From Phytoactinopolyspora limicola (GTDB lineage Bacteria; Actinomycetota; Actinomycetes; Jiangellales; Jiangellaceae): a stretch of DNA of 64,000 bases. The stretch is taken from contig NZ_JAAOEN010000015.1 of the NCBI RefSeq assembly GCF_011320225.1, positions 48,289 to 112,288 on the forward strand, given 5' to 3'. This document shows, in pieces, positions 11,136 to 20,905 of this stretch. Under the pieces are notes generated by a model, which did not search any database, was not told the origin of the DNA, and saw nothing but the letters and a program-made list of their open reading frames with translations. The position numbers were made by a program, and so were the translations under genes. Each line of letters begins with the position of its first letter. The first letter of the stretch is position 1.

Positions 11136-12865
11136 ACCAGCTCGTCCGCTCGGGTGACGGTGCGCCGGTATTCGGGCACGGTGCGTAGCAACTCGGCATG
11201 GGTGCCGGTAGCGCTGACTCGGCCGCCGGAGAACCAGACGACGGTGTCGGCGCGGCTGAGCATCAACGGGCTGCCGGTGACGGCGACCGTGGTGCGGCCG
11301 TGCCGGGCATCTCGCAGCCGGGCGGCGATGGCGGCCTCGGTGTGCGCATCGACGGCGCTTGTGGGCTCGACCAGGATGAGGACCTCCGGGTCGGTGAGCA
11401 GAGCCCGGGCGAGTGCCACTCGTTGCCGCTGGCCACCCGACAGCGACCGGCCGCGTTCCTCGACCGTGGCGTCGAAGCCGTCGCGGAGGGTCTCGAGAAT
11501 GTCGTCACCGGCGGCGACGGCCATGGCCCGCGCCAGGGTGGCGTCGTCGTGTTGGCCGTCGGGATCCAGTCCGGCGCGCAATGTGCCGGTGAACAGGCTC
11601 GGCTCGGGGTCGCTGACAACGATGCGGCGGCGGACCTCGGACAAGGGCAGCCGATCCAGCGGCTGGCCATCCAGACTCACCCCGTTGCCGGGGACGAGCC
11701 GCCCGAGGCGGTCGGCGAGAGACGTGGTGAAGGCGGGGTCGTCGGCGACGAGCATGGTGAAGGTGCCGGGCGAGATGTGTAGTTCGGTTACCGAGTCGGT
11801 TAAGCCGGGTTGGGCGCTGACCGGTAGATGCTCGGAGCTGGTCGCCCCGGAGTTGTCGGCGACGGGCTCGGGTACCGCGCGCTCGACGGCGAGGAGCGCG
11901 AGCACCCGACGGGCCGCGACCAGCGCCCGCGCCGCCACGAAGGCCATTTCGCCGGCTGTGCGCACGGGAATGACCAGGAAGAAGGCGAAACCATACATGG
12001 CGACGAGCGCACCGGGCTGGATGGTTCCGTCGAGCACCATCCGAGCCCCCACCCAGGTCAACACGACGAGGAACACGCCGGGCAGCAGAACCATGAGTGC
12101 GTCGAGAAGCGAGTGGGTGGTGGCTAGCCGGTTGCCGGCCCCGCGGACCTTGGCCGATCGTTCGGTGTAACGGGCCAGGAAGACGTGCTCGCCACCGATG
12201 CCGCGCAGCACTCGGAGCCCGGCGACGGTGTCGGCGCCCAGGGCGGTGAGATTGCCGAGTGCCTCACGTTGTGCCCGCTGACGCCGTTGGAGGGGGCGCA
12301 GGATGGGGGAGATGACCGCGAAGAGCACGGGGACGCCGATGAGCACGATCAAGCCGAGCGGCACGGACGTGGACAGCACGATGATCGCCACGACCACGTA
12401 AGACGCGATGGCACCGGCGAACCGGGAGATCACTTCGAAGGCGTGGCCGATGTGCGGGGCATCGGCGGATGCGGTAGCCGCGACCTCGCCGGTGGGCATG
12501 GTGGCCGTGACGGCGGTGCCGGTTCGCGCTGTGTGCCGGGTGACCACCTGGATGGTGCGGAAGGCAGCGTAGAGCCAGTTGGCTACGGCTGCTCGGTGTC
12601 GTGCGATCCCGACGAGCGCCTGGAAGGCGCCGAGGGCACACACGGCGCCTGCCCAGCGCATCGCGGTGTTGGTGTCACCGTCGGCGACACCGTCGATGCC
12701 CTGTCCGATGGCCCACGGCATGATGGCCTGCGCGACCATCCACAAGGTACCGAGAATGGCCGCGAGTGTGATGACGCCGGCCTGGCGTCGAGCCACCCAG
12801 AGTAGATAACGGACGGGGGAGCGGGTGTCTGGGGTACCGGGGTGGGGGTAGGGCAATGTGCGCAC
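11132..12865 (-). CDS. ABC exporter half-transporter with degenerate Walker A, Walker B and switch His
   Basis: Partner of the preceding exporter, 577 residues, six membrane segments then a nucleotide-binding domain. The signature LSGGQRQRVALARALL is intact. The Walker A position reads VADDPAFTTSLADRL with no GxxGxGKS/T, Walker B reads LILVEPTSAVD with Val in place of the metal-binding Asp, and the switch-His position reads AVTGSPLML. This half can bind nucleotide only poorly if at all, an extreme case of the asymmetric heterodimeric exporters. GTG start. Confidence 0.9.
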   Translation of the reverse strand: MRTLPYPHPGTPDTRSPVRYLLWVARRQAGVITLAAILGTLWMVAQAIMPWAIGQGIDGVADGDTNTAMRWAGAVCALGAFQALVGIARHRAAVANWLYAAFRTIQVVTRHTARTGTAVTATMPTGEVAATASADAPHIGHAFEVISRFAGAIASYVVVAIIVLSTSVPLGLIVLIGVPVLFAVISPILRPLQRRQRAQREALGNLTALGADTVAGLRVLRGIGGEHVFLARYTERSAKVRGAGNRLATTHSLLDALMVLLPGVFLVVLTWVGARMVLDGTIQPGALVAMYGFAFFLVIPVRTAGEMAFVAARALVAARRVLALLAVERAVPEPVADNSGATSSEHLPVSAQPGLTDSVTELHISPGTFTMLVADDPAFTTSLADRLGRLVPGNGVSLDGQPLDRLPLSEVRRRIVVSDPEPSLFTGTLRAGLDPDGQHDDATLARAMAVAAGDDILETLRDGFDATVEERGRSLSGGQRQRVALARALLTDPEVLILVEPTSAVDAHTEAAIAARLRDARHGRTTVAVTGSPLMLSRADTVVWFSGGRVSATGTHAELLRTVPEYRRTVTRADELV

Positions 12866-12920
12866 CAGTTCACGTTACGGAGAGCCACTGACATCCGCAC
12901 GCCATTTTCGCCGCCCCGTC

Positions 12921-13097
12921 GTGCACCTGATCGTCGATATGTCACCTGATCGTCAAGGTGAAAACGATCAGGTGTGCTAATCGGGCATGGGGTCCATGAC
13001 TACTGCATCTGATCGCCTCCACCATTCGGACACCAGTCGGGCACGTGGCGATCAGATGGCAAACCCGTGGCTGGCGGGACCGGGAGAGCATCTGATC
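12921..13097 (+). repeat. GATC half-site array, copy 3 (forward)
   Basis: Half-sites at 12924, 12943, 12966, 13006, 13050 and 13089: offsets 0, 19, 42, 82, 126 and 165. The b1/b' repeat is 53 nt, ten longer than in other copies, while a2/a' keeps its 32 nt. It lies between divergent genes (ABC exporter and M81 peptidase), so it occupies or borders both promoters. The rest of this 342-bp gap shows no gene. Confidence 0.88.
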
Positions 13098-13207
13098 GCC
13101 CACCGGGGATGGGCACAGGATGGGCGACGACACCCGGCCCGGAGGGCTACCATGGCCACGATCGACCAATCGTACGAACTTACTCCAGTATCGAAGAAGG
13201 TCTGCCC

Positions 13208-14797
13208 GTGACGACGCCGCTTGCTTCCACCGTCTGGTCCCCGCCGCTGAGCCCCGTGCACGACGGCGGCCTGACTCGACCACGGATCGCGATCGCCGGT
13301 ATCGCCATCGAATCGTCGACGTTCTCCCCGCATATCAGCGGTTGGGACGCGTTCACGGTCCGGCGTGGCGACGAGTTGCTCGGCCGCTACGCGTTTCTCG
13401 GCCCCGGCACCGAGCGCGGTGACGCCGCCGAGTGGGTGCCGATCCTGCACGGCTTGGCACTGCCGGGTGGAGCCGTCGACCCGCAGGTCTACCGGTCGAT
13501 GCGGGACGAGATCGTCCACGGCCTGGCCGCACAAGGCCCATTCGACGGGGTGTTCCTCGACATTCACGGCGCCATGAGTGTGGTCGGCATCCGCGACGCC
13601 GAGGCAGATCTGGCCGGAGCGATCCGCACCGCGGTCGGCGACGACCCGCTCGTGTCCACGTCGATGGATCTCCACGGCAACGTGTCGGCCGAGTTCTCTC
13701 GAGCCGTCGACCTAATCACCTGTTACCGCATGGCCCCGCACGAGGACGCGTGGAACACGAAAGAGCGAGCCGTGCACAACCTGCTGGAGCGGCTACGCGG
13801 ACCATACGGCCGTGACCCACACGCTCGCCGACCGTGGCAGGCATGGGTCCAAGTGCCCGTGTTGCTGCCGGGGGAGAAGACGAGTACCCGGCTCGAGCCG
13901 GCCCGGGGTCTGTATGACCGCGTCCCCGAGGTCGAAGCGCTCGACGGCGTGGTGGATGCGGCCATCTGGATCGGCTACGCATGGGCCGACGAGCCCCGCT
14001 GTCAGGCGGCGATCGTCGTCACCGGGGATGACGCCGAACTGGCTCGTCGGGAAGCGGAGGGCCTGGCCAGGGATTTCTGGATGGCCCGTGGGGATTTCTC
14101 GTTCGTGGCGCCGACCGGGTCCCTGGCCGAATGCCTGGATCGGGCGTTGACCCGCGGACCGGGTGCCCCGACGCCGTTCGTCGTCTCCGACTCAGGCGAC
14201 AATCCGACCGCGGGTGGTGCCGGCGACGTGTCGTGGACGCTGGGTGAGCTGCTAGCCCGCCCCGAGCTCGGCGATCCGGCTCGGACGGTGCTCCATGCTT
14301 CGATCTTCGACCCGGATGCCGTGGCCGCCGCGGTCCGGGCCGGGGTTGGTGGCCAGGTCGACGTCGAGGTGGGGGGCCGGGTGGATGCTGGTCCGCGGGG
14401 TCCAGTCCGGTTGACCGGTGAGGTTTTCTCGATCACCGATGATGATCCGGTAGCCGGCACTATCGCGGTGATCCGCAGCGGCGCTGTGCACGCGATCATC
14501 ACCGAGCGGCGCAAACCGTTCCATCTCGTGGCCGACTTCACCGCGCTGGGCCTGGACCCGCATGGGGCGGACGTGGTGGTGGTGAAGATCGGGTATCTGG
14601 AGCCCGAGTTGTACGACATGGCCGCCGACTGGTTGCTCGCGCTCACCCCGGGTGGTGTAGACCAGGACCTGTTGCGGCTGGGGCACCGGCACATCCAGCG
14701 GCCGATGTACCCGTTCGACCCCGACATGGCGGAACCAGATCTGCGGCCCGTCGTGCGTCGCCGAGGAGACACCGAACGCCGTCCACCAACCCCATGA
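13208..14797 (+). CDS. M81 family metallopeptidase (MlrC-like)
   Basis: About 529 residues. The MlrC N-terminal domain is clear: RIAIAGIAIESSTFSPH, then DGVFLDIHGAMSV, TSMDLHGNVS and CYRMAPHEDAWNTKERA, whose Asp and His residues match the zinc-binding region. The C-terminal domain includes VVSDSGDNPTAGGAGD and the closing VVVVKIGYLEPEL. In known members this fold linearises microcystin, but most homologues act on unknown peptides or small molecules. GTG at 13208 is chosen with AGAAGG upstream; the frame is open further left into the repeat. The stop codon lies inside the palindrome that follows. Confidence 0.85.
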   Translation: MTTPLASTVWSPPLSPVHDGGLTRPRIAIAGIAIESSTFSPHISGWDAFTVRRGDELLGRYAFLGPGTERGDAAEWVPILHGLALPGGAVDPQVYRSMRDEIVHGLAAQGPFDGVFLDIHGAMSVVGIRDAEADLAGAIRTAVGDDPLVSTSMDLHGNVSAEFSRAVDLITCYRMAPHEDAWNTKERAVHNLLERLRGPYGRDPHARRPWQAWVQVPVLLPGEKTSTRLEPARGLYDRVPEVEALDGVVDAAIWIGYAWADEPRCQAAIVVTGDDAELARREAEGLARDFWMARGDFSFVAPTGSLAECLDRALTRGPGAPTPFVVSDSGDNPTAGGAGDVSWTLGELLARPELGDPARTVLHASIFDPDAVAAAVRAGVGGQVDVEVGGRVDAGPRGPVRLTGEVFSITDDDPVAGTIAVIRSGAVHAIITERRKPFHLVADFTALGLDPHGADVVVVKIGYLEPELYDMAADWLLALTPGGVDQDLLRLGHRHIQRPMYPFDPDMAEPDLRPVVRRRGDTERRPPTP

Positions 14798-14848
14798 TCA
14801 TGAACACTTTGCCGTGCCATAGCACGGCAAAGTGTTCATGATCATGGG
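14791..14848. terminator. Palindrome at the end of convergent genes, likely bidirectional terminator
   Basis: Perfect 27-bp stem with a 4-base loop CATA. The left arm starts CCCATGATCATGAACACTTT and continues GCCGTGC. It supplies the TGA stop of the M81 peptidase gene and lies 12 bases from the end of the convergent ROK regulator gene. No T-run follows, which is common for actinobacterial hairpin terminators. Related palindromes occur at 50.8 and 60.0 kb. Confidence 0.8.
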
Positions 14849-14859
14849 AGGGAGGGGGG

Positions 14860-16035
14860 CTATGGGGTGGTCGCTCGTTCCGGGAGGACGTGCTGAAGGA
14901 TCAGCCGCCCGGCACCCACGACCCCGGCCTCAGGCCCGGTTGTGGTGCGGGTGATGAGGAGTTGCTGAGTCACCAGCGGGTGGCACCCCTCGTAGAGTTG
15001 GCTGCGGACCATGGCGACGAACGGCTCCAGCGTCGACAGCGCCCCGCCCAGGAAGACCGCATCCGGGTTGACGAAGTTCACCACCGTGCACAACACCTCG
15101 CCGAGATGCCGCCCGGCGTCCCGGACCATTGAGGTGACCTCGGGCTCGGCGTCTTGAGCCCGACGAACGATGTCCGCGGTGGTTCGGACGTCGAGGCCAC
15201 GTTCGCGGAGCTGCCGGACGATGGCGGCGCCCGAGGCGATGGTCTCGAGGCAGCCCAGTTTGCCGCAGGAGCATGGTGTCGAGCCGGCCGCCGAGACTCG
15301 TGAATGGGTGATGTCGCCGGCGGTGCCGGTAGCGCCGCGGTGCAACTGGCCGGAGGCGATCAGCCCGCAGCCGATTCCGGTGCCGGCCTTCACCGTCACG
15401 CTGTGCCGCAAGGCGGCGCCGTGGGCGAAGTGCTCGCCGAGCGCCATGAGGTTGACGTCGTTGTCGACGAGGACGGGGACGCCGAGCTGGTCGCGAACGT
15501 ACTCGGCGACCCCGAACGAGTGCCATCCGGGCATACGTGCGGGCGACTCCACCCGTCCGGCCTCGATGTCGACCGGGCCGGGCAGTCCGATGGCGGCTCC
15601 ATGAAGTGGTGATGAGTCCGCCCATGGACCGGAAAGATCCGACCAATTTGCCATGATCGTGTCGAGTGAACGTTCGGGGCCTCCGGCCACATCGACGTCG
15701 ATCTCCTGCACCATCCGGATCTCGCTGGCGAGGGATATGACCGCCACGCGCGCGTGGGTGCCACCGAGGTCGGCCACCAGTACGTGGCCGCCGTCGTCGC
15801 GGATTTGGAGCAGCCGGGGGCGGCGTCCGCCACGGGACTCGCCGGCCCCGGTCTCGGTCACCACACCGGACTCCAGCAGCTCCTGGACGTGCAGCGACAC
15901 GGTAGAAGGGGATACTCCGAGTGTTCTGGCCAGCTCCGCCCGCGACGTGGCGACGCCGGCGGAGATCAGGCCGACGATGCGGGAAGAGATCGAGCGGTCG
16001 GGCGAGCCGTTGGCCGCCACGGTTCCAGTGGTCAA
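14860..16035 (-). CDS. ROK family transcriptional repressor
   Basis: About 391 residues. The N-terminal helix-turn-helix (TSRAELARTLGVSPSTVSLH, then VQELLESGVV) precedes a ROK sugar-kinase-like domain with the DLGGTHARVAV phosphate-binding strand, the substrate region VLVDNDVNLMALGE and the zinc-binding CSCGKLGCLE. It is divergent from the fucosidase/sugar ABC operon and is the probable repressor, with a sugar inducer. The start is set at TTG 16035 because AGGAAG lies five bases upstream; GTG 16041 is an alternative. Confidence 0.88.
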   Translation of the reverse strand: MTTGTVAANGSPDRSISSRIVGLISAGVATSRAELARTLGVSPSTVSLHVQELLESGVVTETGAGESRGGRRPRLLQIRDDGGHVLVADLGGTHARVAVISLASEIRMVQEIDVDVAGGPERSLDTIMANWSDLSGPWADSSPLHGAAIGLPGPVDIEAGRVESPARMPGWHSFGVAEYVRDQLGVPVLVDNDVNLMALGEHFAHGAALRHSVTVKAGTGIGCGLIASGQLHRGATGTAGDITHSRVSAAGSTPCSCGKLGCLETIASGAAIVRQLRERGLDVRTTADIVRRAQDAEPEVTSMVRDAGRHLGEVLCTVVNFVNPDAVFLGGALSTLEPFVAMVRSQLYEGCHPLVTQQLLITRTTTGPEAGVVGAGRLILQHVLPERATTP

Positions 16036-16252
16036 GGTCACTTCCTTCGGTATCGAACGAAGGGGCTTCACTATCATGTCGCCGGCGCCCGTCCGGTGGC
16101 AAGGGGTTGCGAAAAACATCCGACCCCTTTAGTGTTCGTCTCACTTACTTCGGTGACTTTGCCCGACAGTATGAACTAATCATCAACCACGCGAATGAAG
16201 TGAATCTTGAGCAATCCCGTCCGACGGGAAACTCGACGCACGAAGGAGACGG

Positions 16253-17569
16253 ATGTCGCACCAGGGTTCCAACGACGCCGGCCGGCGGCCCCACACCGAG
16301 TGGTTCACCGAGTCGCGCTTCGGTCTCTTCGTCCACTTCGGGCTCTACAGCCTCGCCGCCCGGCACGAGTGGGTCATGACACACGAACGTCGCTCCGTGG
16401 AGGACTACGAGTGTTACGCCGACGTCTTCGACCCCGACCTGTTCGACGCCGGTCGCATCGCTCGGGCGGCCAAAGACGCCGGGATGCGGTACGTCGTACT
16501 TACCACCAAACACCACGACGGGTTCGCGCTCTGGCGCAGCACGACGAGCGACTACAACGCCTGGACCGCTTGCGGCCGGGACCTGGTGGCGGAATTCGTC
16601 GAGGCGGTCCGGGCCGAAGGGCTACGTGTGGGCTTCTATCACTCGCTGATCGACTGGCACCACCCCGACTTCACAGTCGACTTCCACCACCCCCGCCGAG
16701 ACAACCCCGACGCTCGCGCGGCCAACGAGACCAAGAACATGGACCGGTACCGGGCCTATCTCCACGCTCAGGTCACCGAACTCCTTACCACGTACGGCCC
16801 CATCGACTACCTGTTCTACGACTTCACGTACGCCGAGGAACGCGACGGCTGGCAAGGTAAGCACCCAGCGGATTGGGCCGCCGACGATCTCCTTGCGCTG
16901 ACCCGGCGGCTACAGCCCGGCATCGTGGTCAACGACCGGCTCGGCATCCCCGCCGATCTGGTCACGCCGGAGCAGTACCAGCCAGACGCCCCCATGCGCG
17001 TCGACGGCGAACCCGTGGTGTGGGAGGCATGCCAAACGTTGAACGGCAGCTGGGGCTACGACCGTGACAACACCGACTACAAAACACCCGACCTGCTGGT
17101 CCGGATGCTCGTCGACACCGTCGCCAAAGACGGCAACCTCCTGCTCAACATCGGACCGGACGGGCGCGGCGCGATCAGCGATCGGGACGAGCGAACCTTG
17201 GCCGCGATCGGGCGGTGGATGCGTCTGCACGGGCGGTCGGTCCACGCGGCCGGCGCGGTCGCCCTCCACGGCCCGTTCGAGGCGCCACCCGGCACGGTGG
17301 CCACTCAACGCGGCGACCGGCTGTACCTACACCTGCTCGCCTGGCCATTCGGCCACATCCACGTCAAAGGCCTGGCCGGCAAGGTGCGGTATGCACAACT
17401 ACTCAACGACGGCTCGGAGATCCGTCGAACCCAGATCCCGCCGGACCGGGTGGCCCTGACCACCGAACCCGGCGGGCAGCCACCCGGGACGCTGACCCTC
17501 ACCCTCCCGACGGTCCGGCCCGACGTCGAGGTCCCCGTCATCGAGCTCTTCCTGGAACCGGGTGCCTGA
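16253..17569 (+). CDS. Alpha-L-fucosidase, glycoside hydrolase family 29
   Basis: Predicted retaining exo-alpha-L-fucosidase of 438 residues. The family N-terminus is clear: [18 protein letters not shown], then [15 protein letters not shown] with the substrate-binding HH pair. The Asp in [11 protein letters not shown] is at the expected nucleophile position. A smaller C-terminal beta domain follows. No signal peptide, so the enzyme is cytoplasmic and acts on imported fucosides. ATG with AAGGAGA upstream. First gene of a five-gene sugar operon. Confidence 0.88.
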   Translation: MSHQGSNDAGRRPHTEWFTESRFGLFVHFGLYSLAARHEWVMTHERRSVEDYECYADVFDPDLFDAGRIARAAKDAGMRYVVLTTKHHDGFALWRSTTSDYNAWTACGRDLVAEFVEAVRAEGLRVGFYHSLIDWHHPDFTVDFHHPRRDNPDARAANETKNMDRYRAYLHAQVTELLTTYGPIDYLFYDFTYAEERDGWQGKHPADWAADDLLALTRRLQPGIVVNDRLGIPADLVTPEQYQPDAPMRVDGEPVVWEACQTLNGSWGYDRDNTDYKTPDLLVRMLVDTVAKDGNLLLNIGPDGRGAISDRDERTLAAIGRWMRLHGRSVHAAGAVALHGPFEAPPGTVATQRGDRLYLHLLAWPFGHIHVKGLAGKVRYAQLLNDGSEIRRTQIPPDRVALTTEPGGQPPGTLTLTLPTVRPDVEVPVIELFLEPGA

Positions 17570-17628
17570 TCGGCGCCGGTTTCACCCACTCGCAGCGACC
17601 GGATCGACCCAACCGAGAGGACACGACC

Positions 17629-18909
17629 ATGCACATCACCCGAGGGCTGGCCGCATGCGCGGCCGTCGCGGTGACCGCCTCGCTGGCGGCCTGCGGATCC
17701 GACGACGACGGCAGCGCGGCCACCAGTTCCGGCAATGGCGGCGGCGACGGCGCGACGATCGTCTGGGACATGTGGGCTGGCAGCCAGTCCGACATCGACG
17801 CGCTGGAGGAGACCCTGGCGATCGTCCGCGACGAGAATCCGGACCTCACGGTGAACCTGCAGACGGCACCGTGGAACGACTACTTCACCAAGCTCACCAC
17901 CAACCTCTCGTCGGGCAACGTGGCGTGTGTGACGTCGATGAACGGCCAGCGTCTGTCCACCTACGCCGAGGCGTTCCACCCGCTGACCGCCGAGGATCTG
18001 GAGAAGGCCGGGCTCTCCGAAGACGACTTCTCGCCCGGCGCCCTCGACATCATGAGTTACGACGGACAGCTGTACGGCGTGCCGTTCGATGTGGCCACGA
18101 TGCTCGTCTATTACAACAAGGACCTCTTCGCGGCGGCCGGCGCCGACGAGCCGCAGATCGGCTGGACGATCGACGATTTCGAGGCCGCGGCTAGCGCCGC
18201 CACCACCGACGCGAACAAAGGGTTCGCCGTTGGTATGGGCGAATTCCAGTGGATGGCGCTGCCCATCGCGCGGTCCGGCAAGCAGCCGGTGGACGAGAGC
18301 GGCAATCTCGCCCTCACCGACCCGGACTTCGCCGCCGCCGCGACCTGGTACGCGGCACTCGTGACCGACGACGACGTTGCCGCACCGGTGCCGTCGGCGT
18401 CCGACACCGGCTGGGGCGAGACCGAGTATTCCAGCGGCAATGCCGCGATGGCCGTCGACGGCACCTGGAACGCGGTGAGCTATCTGGGCAACGACGCTGG
18501 CTTCGCCGCCGGAATGGTGAACCTCCCGGCGGGCGACAACGGCGCCACCGCCCTCATCCTGGGCTCCGGCTACGGCATCTCGCAAGACTGCGAGGACAAG
18601 GACGCCGCACTCGCCGTGCTCGGTTCGCTGGTCGGCAAGGAAGCCCAGGACGCGATGGCCGCCGCCGGCCGCAGCTACCCGGCCCGCGCGGAGTCGCAGC
18701 CCCTCTACTTCGAGTCGCTCGACGACGACGTTCGGGACGACGTCCAGGCTGCCTTCGACGCCGCCTTCGCCAACGTCGAAGGCCAGCGTTCGACGAAGAA
18801 CTGGGACCAGGTGAACACGGCGCTGCAGCCGCAACTCGTCAGCGTCTACACCGGCCAGGCGTCGATGCCCGACGTTCTCGACCAGGCGCAGTCGCAGTTC
18901 GGCGACTGA
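17629..18909 (+). CDS. Sugar ABC transporter substrate-binding lipoprotein
   Basis: Family 1 extracellular solute-binding protein, about 426 residues. Lipoprotein signal with lipobox SLAAC, then a Gly/Ser linker and a mature domain starting [10 protein letters not shown]. The middle segment [26 protein letters not shown] is typical of oligosaccharide binders. Between fucosidase and two permease genes it likely captures fuco-oligosaccharides or fucosides. ATG at 17629; longer in-frame readings overlap the fucosidase and are rejected. Confidence 0.92.
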   Translation: MHITRGLAACAAVAVTASLAACGSDDDGSAATSSGNGGGDGATIVWDMWAGSQSDIDALEETLAIVRDENPDLTVNLQTAPWNDYFTKLTTNLSSGNVACVTSMNGQRLSTYAEAFHPLTAEDLEKAGLSEDDFSPGALDIMSYDGQLYGVPFDVATMLVYYNKDLFAAAGADEPQIGWTIDDFEAAASAATTDANKGFAVGMGEFQWMALPIARSGKQPVDESGNLALTDPDFAAAATWYAALVTDDDVAAPVPSASDTGWGETEYSSGNAAMAVDGTWNAVSYLGNDAGFAAGMVNLPAGDNGATALILGSGYGISQDCEDKDAALAVLGSLVGKEAQDAMAAAGRSYPARAESQPLYFESLDDDVRDDVQAAFDAAFANVEGQRSTKNWDQVNTALQPQLVSVYTGQASMPDVLDQAQSQFGD

Positions 18910-18951
18910 ACGCCCGAGGCGGAAGGTGCCCGTCCGGTAGCGCGGACCCGC

Positions 18952-18988
18952 GACGGTGATCTGAGTTCGACGAGCTCGGATCACCGTC
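18952..18988 (+). promoter_or_regulatory. Hairpin between binding-protein and permease genes
   Basis: Ten-base arms GACGGTGATC and GATCACCGTC, extended after one mismatch by GAG/CTC. It follows the abundant binding-protein gene and precedes the permease by about 90 bases. Such hairpins commonly attenuate or stabilise so that more binding protein than permease is made; that role is inferred. Confidence 0.55.
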
Positions 18989-19074
18989 TCCGGCCGGGCG
19001 GCGACGTCGACGGCGGGTGACACGACGAGGGACAGCCGGACGGCGGATGGGCCGCGGCCAGAGAAGGATGCGTG

Positions 19075-19986
19075 ATGCTGAAGACGCGATCTCCCCACCG
19101 GAGCGGCAGCCTGCGGAGAACGGAGACCCGGCAGGCGCTGGGATTCATCAGTCCAGCCCTGCTCGGCCTGGCCGTGTTCACCGTTGTGCCCGTCGTGCTG
19201 TCGATCGTGATGAGTCTGCACCATTGGCCGGCCTTCGGTGAGCGTTCCTTCTCCGGCCTCGGCAACTACGTGGATTTGTTCACGAAGAACCCGGACTTCT
19301 GGCCCGCGCTGCGCAACACCGCGGTCTTCGCGCTGCTGTACGTGCCGCTCAACCTGGTCGTCGCGTTGTCCTTGGCGCTTGCGTTGTCGCCGCGGATCCG
19401 CGGACGAGGCGCGTTCCGGGTGTTGTTCTTCATCCCCGTGGTGACACCGATCGTGGCCAACGCCCTGGTGTGGAAGATGATGCTGCAACCGCAGGGGTTG
19501 TTCAACGGTGTCTCGACGTCGGTGTTCGGGATTGAGCTGCCGAACTTCCTCGCCGACCGCAACTGGGCGATGATCATGGTGGTCATGATGTCGGTCTGGC
19601 AGGGGATGGGCTACAACATGCTCATCTTCTCCGCCGCGCTGGAACAACTTCCGACGTCGGTCATCGAAGCCGCCCGGATCGACGGCGCGCAGGGCGCCCG
19701 GATGATCCGCAGCGTCGTCATCCCGATGTTGTCGCCGGCCATCTTCTTCGCGACGGTCATGACCATCATTACGTCGCTGCAGGTATTCGCCCAACCACAG
19801 CTCCTGACCGGGGGCGGCCCGGGCAACGCCACGATGCCTCTCGTCCAGTTCATCTACAACCAGGGCTTCCAATTCCAGAACCTGGGCCTCGCGGCCGCGG
19901 CGGCCTGGGTGCTGTTCGTCCTGATCATCCTGATCACCGCCCTGCAGTTCAAAGCGCAGAAACGGTGGGTGCACTATGAGCACTGA
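19075..19986 (+). CDS. Sugar ABC transporter permease, MalF/UgpA type
   Basis: About 303 residues with six membrane segments. The EAA loop (IEAARIDGAQGARMIRSVVI, then PMLSP) that docks the ATPase is clear. ATG 19075 has AAGGA six bases upstream; GTG 19072 is possible. It overlaps the next permease by 11 bases. No ATPase gene is in the operon, so a shared MsiK-type ATPase encoded elsewhere is likely. Confidence 0.9.
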   Translation: MLKTRSPHRSGSLRRTETRQALGFISPALLGLAVFTVVPVVLSIVMSLHHWPAFGERSFSGLGNYVDLFTKNPDFWPALRNTAVFALLYVPLNLVVALSLALALSPRIRGRGAFRVLFFIPVVTPIVANALVWKMMLQPQGLFNGVSTSVFGIELPNFLADRNWAMIMVVMMSVWQGMGYNMLIFSAALEQLPTSVIEAARIDGAQGARMIRSVVIPMLSPAIFFATVMTIITSLQVFAQPQLLTGGGPGNATMPLVQFIYNQGFQFQNLGLAAAAAWVLFVLIILITALQFKAQKRWVHYEH

Positions 19987-20905
19987 GACCCTGCCGACCC
20001 GAGGGGCCCGCCGTCGTCTCCGGAAGGATCGTTCGGCCGCCGCACCGTCGAACCGCGTCACCAGTGTGGCCGGCGACGGGCCGCGCCGATGGCGAACGGT
20101 GCTCGCCCACCTGGCCGTCGTCGCTGCCGCCGCGATGTTCGCGCTCCCACTGGTGTATGCGTTCTTCTCCGCGTTGAAGCCGAACACCGAGGTCTTCTCG
20201 ATGCCGCCCCGGCTGTTCGGTTCGGAGATCAGATGGAGCAACTTCGCCGAGGTGTTCCAGTACGGGCCGTTCACCACGTACATCTTCAACTCGTTCTTCG
20301 TCGCCACAGCCGGCACCCTGGTGGTACTCGTGGTCTCGACGACAGCTGGTTACGCGTTCGGCCGGCTGCGCTGGCCCGGACGGGACATCGTGTTCGTCCT
20401 GTTCCTCGCCACGCTGATGGTGCCGCAAGAGGTCGTCGTCGTCCCGATGTTCATCGTCATGCAGTGGTTCGGATGGGTGGACACCTACCAGTCGCTGATT
20501 TTCCCGTTCGCGTTCACCGCGTTCGGCACGTTCCTCATGCGGCAGTTCTTCCGCGGTATCCCGTACGAACTCGACGAGGCCGCACGGGTGGACGGGGCGG
20601 GCGCGTTCCGCACGTTCTGGCAGATCATCCTGCCGCTGGCGAAGTCCGCGGTGGCGGTGCTGGCCGTCTTCACGTTCCTGTCCTTCTGGAACAGTTACCT
20701 CTGGCCGCTGATCACCGTCGTCGACTATCAATCCCACGGCACCTTGCCCATCGGACTGGCGTCGTTCTCCGGACAACACGGCACCCGCTGGGACCTGCAA
20801 ATGGCTGCGTCGATCGTCTCCATGATCCCCACCACGATCATCGTGATCGCCCTACAGAAACACCTGGTCAAAGGGATCGCGACGGCTGGCCTCGGAGGCC
20901 GCTGA
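19976..20905 (+). CDS. Sugar ABC transporter permease, MalG/UgpE type
   Basis: Partner inner-membrane subunit of 309 residues. A basic cytoplasmic N-terminus (RRRLRKDRSAA) precedes six membrane segments. The EAA loop reads YELDEAARVDGAGAFRTFWQ, followed by IILPLAKS. It starts inside the preceding permease gene and its stop abuts the GTG of the ROK kinase gene, so the three are translated together. Confidence 0.9.
   Translation: MSTETLPTRGARRRLRKDRSAAAPSNRVTSVAGDGPRRWRTVLAHLAVVAAAAMFALPLVYAFFSALKPNTEVFSMPPRLFGSEIRWSNFAEVFQYGPFTTYIFNSFFVATAGTLVVLVVSTTAGYAFGRLRWPGRDIVFVLFLATLMVPQEVVVVPMFIVMQWFGWVDTYQSLIFPFAFTAFGTFLMRQFFRGIPYELDEAARVDGAGAFRTFWQIILPLAKSAVAVLAVFTFLSFWNSYLWPLITVVDYQSHGTLPIGLASFSGQHGTRWDLQMAASIVSMIPTTIIVIALQKHLVKGIATAGLGGR

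Noticed and set aside
17305..20316. A 1,003-codon open frame on the minus strand
   Set aside because: It lies wholly opposite the fucosidase and sugar ABC genes, which have clear family motifs. Its composition (Arg/His/Asp/Gln-rich) is typical of antisense frames in high-GC DNA.
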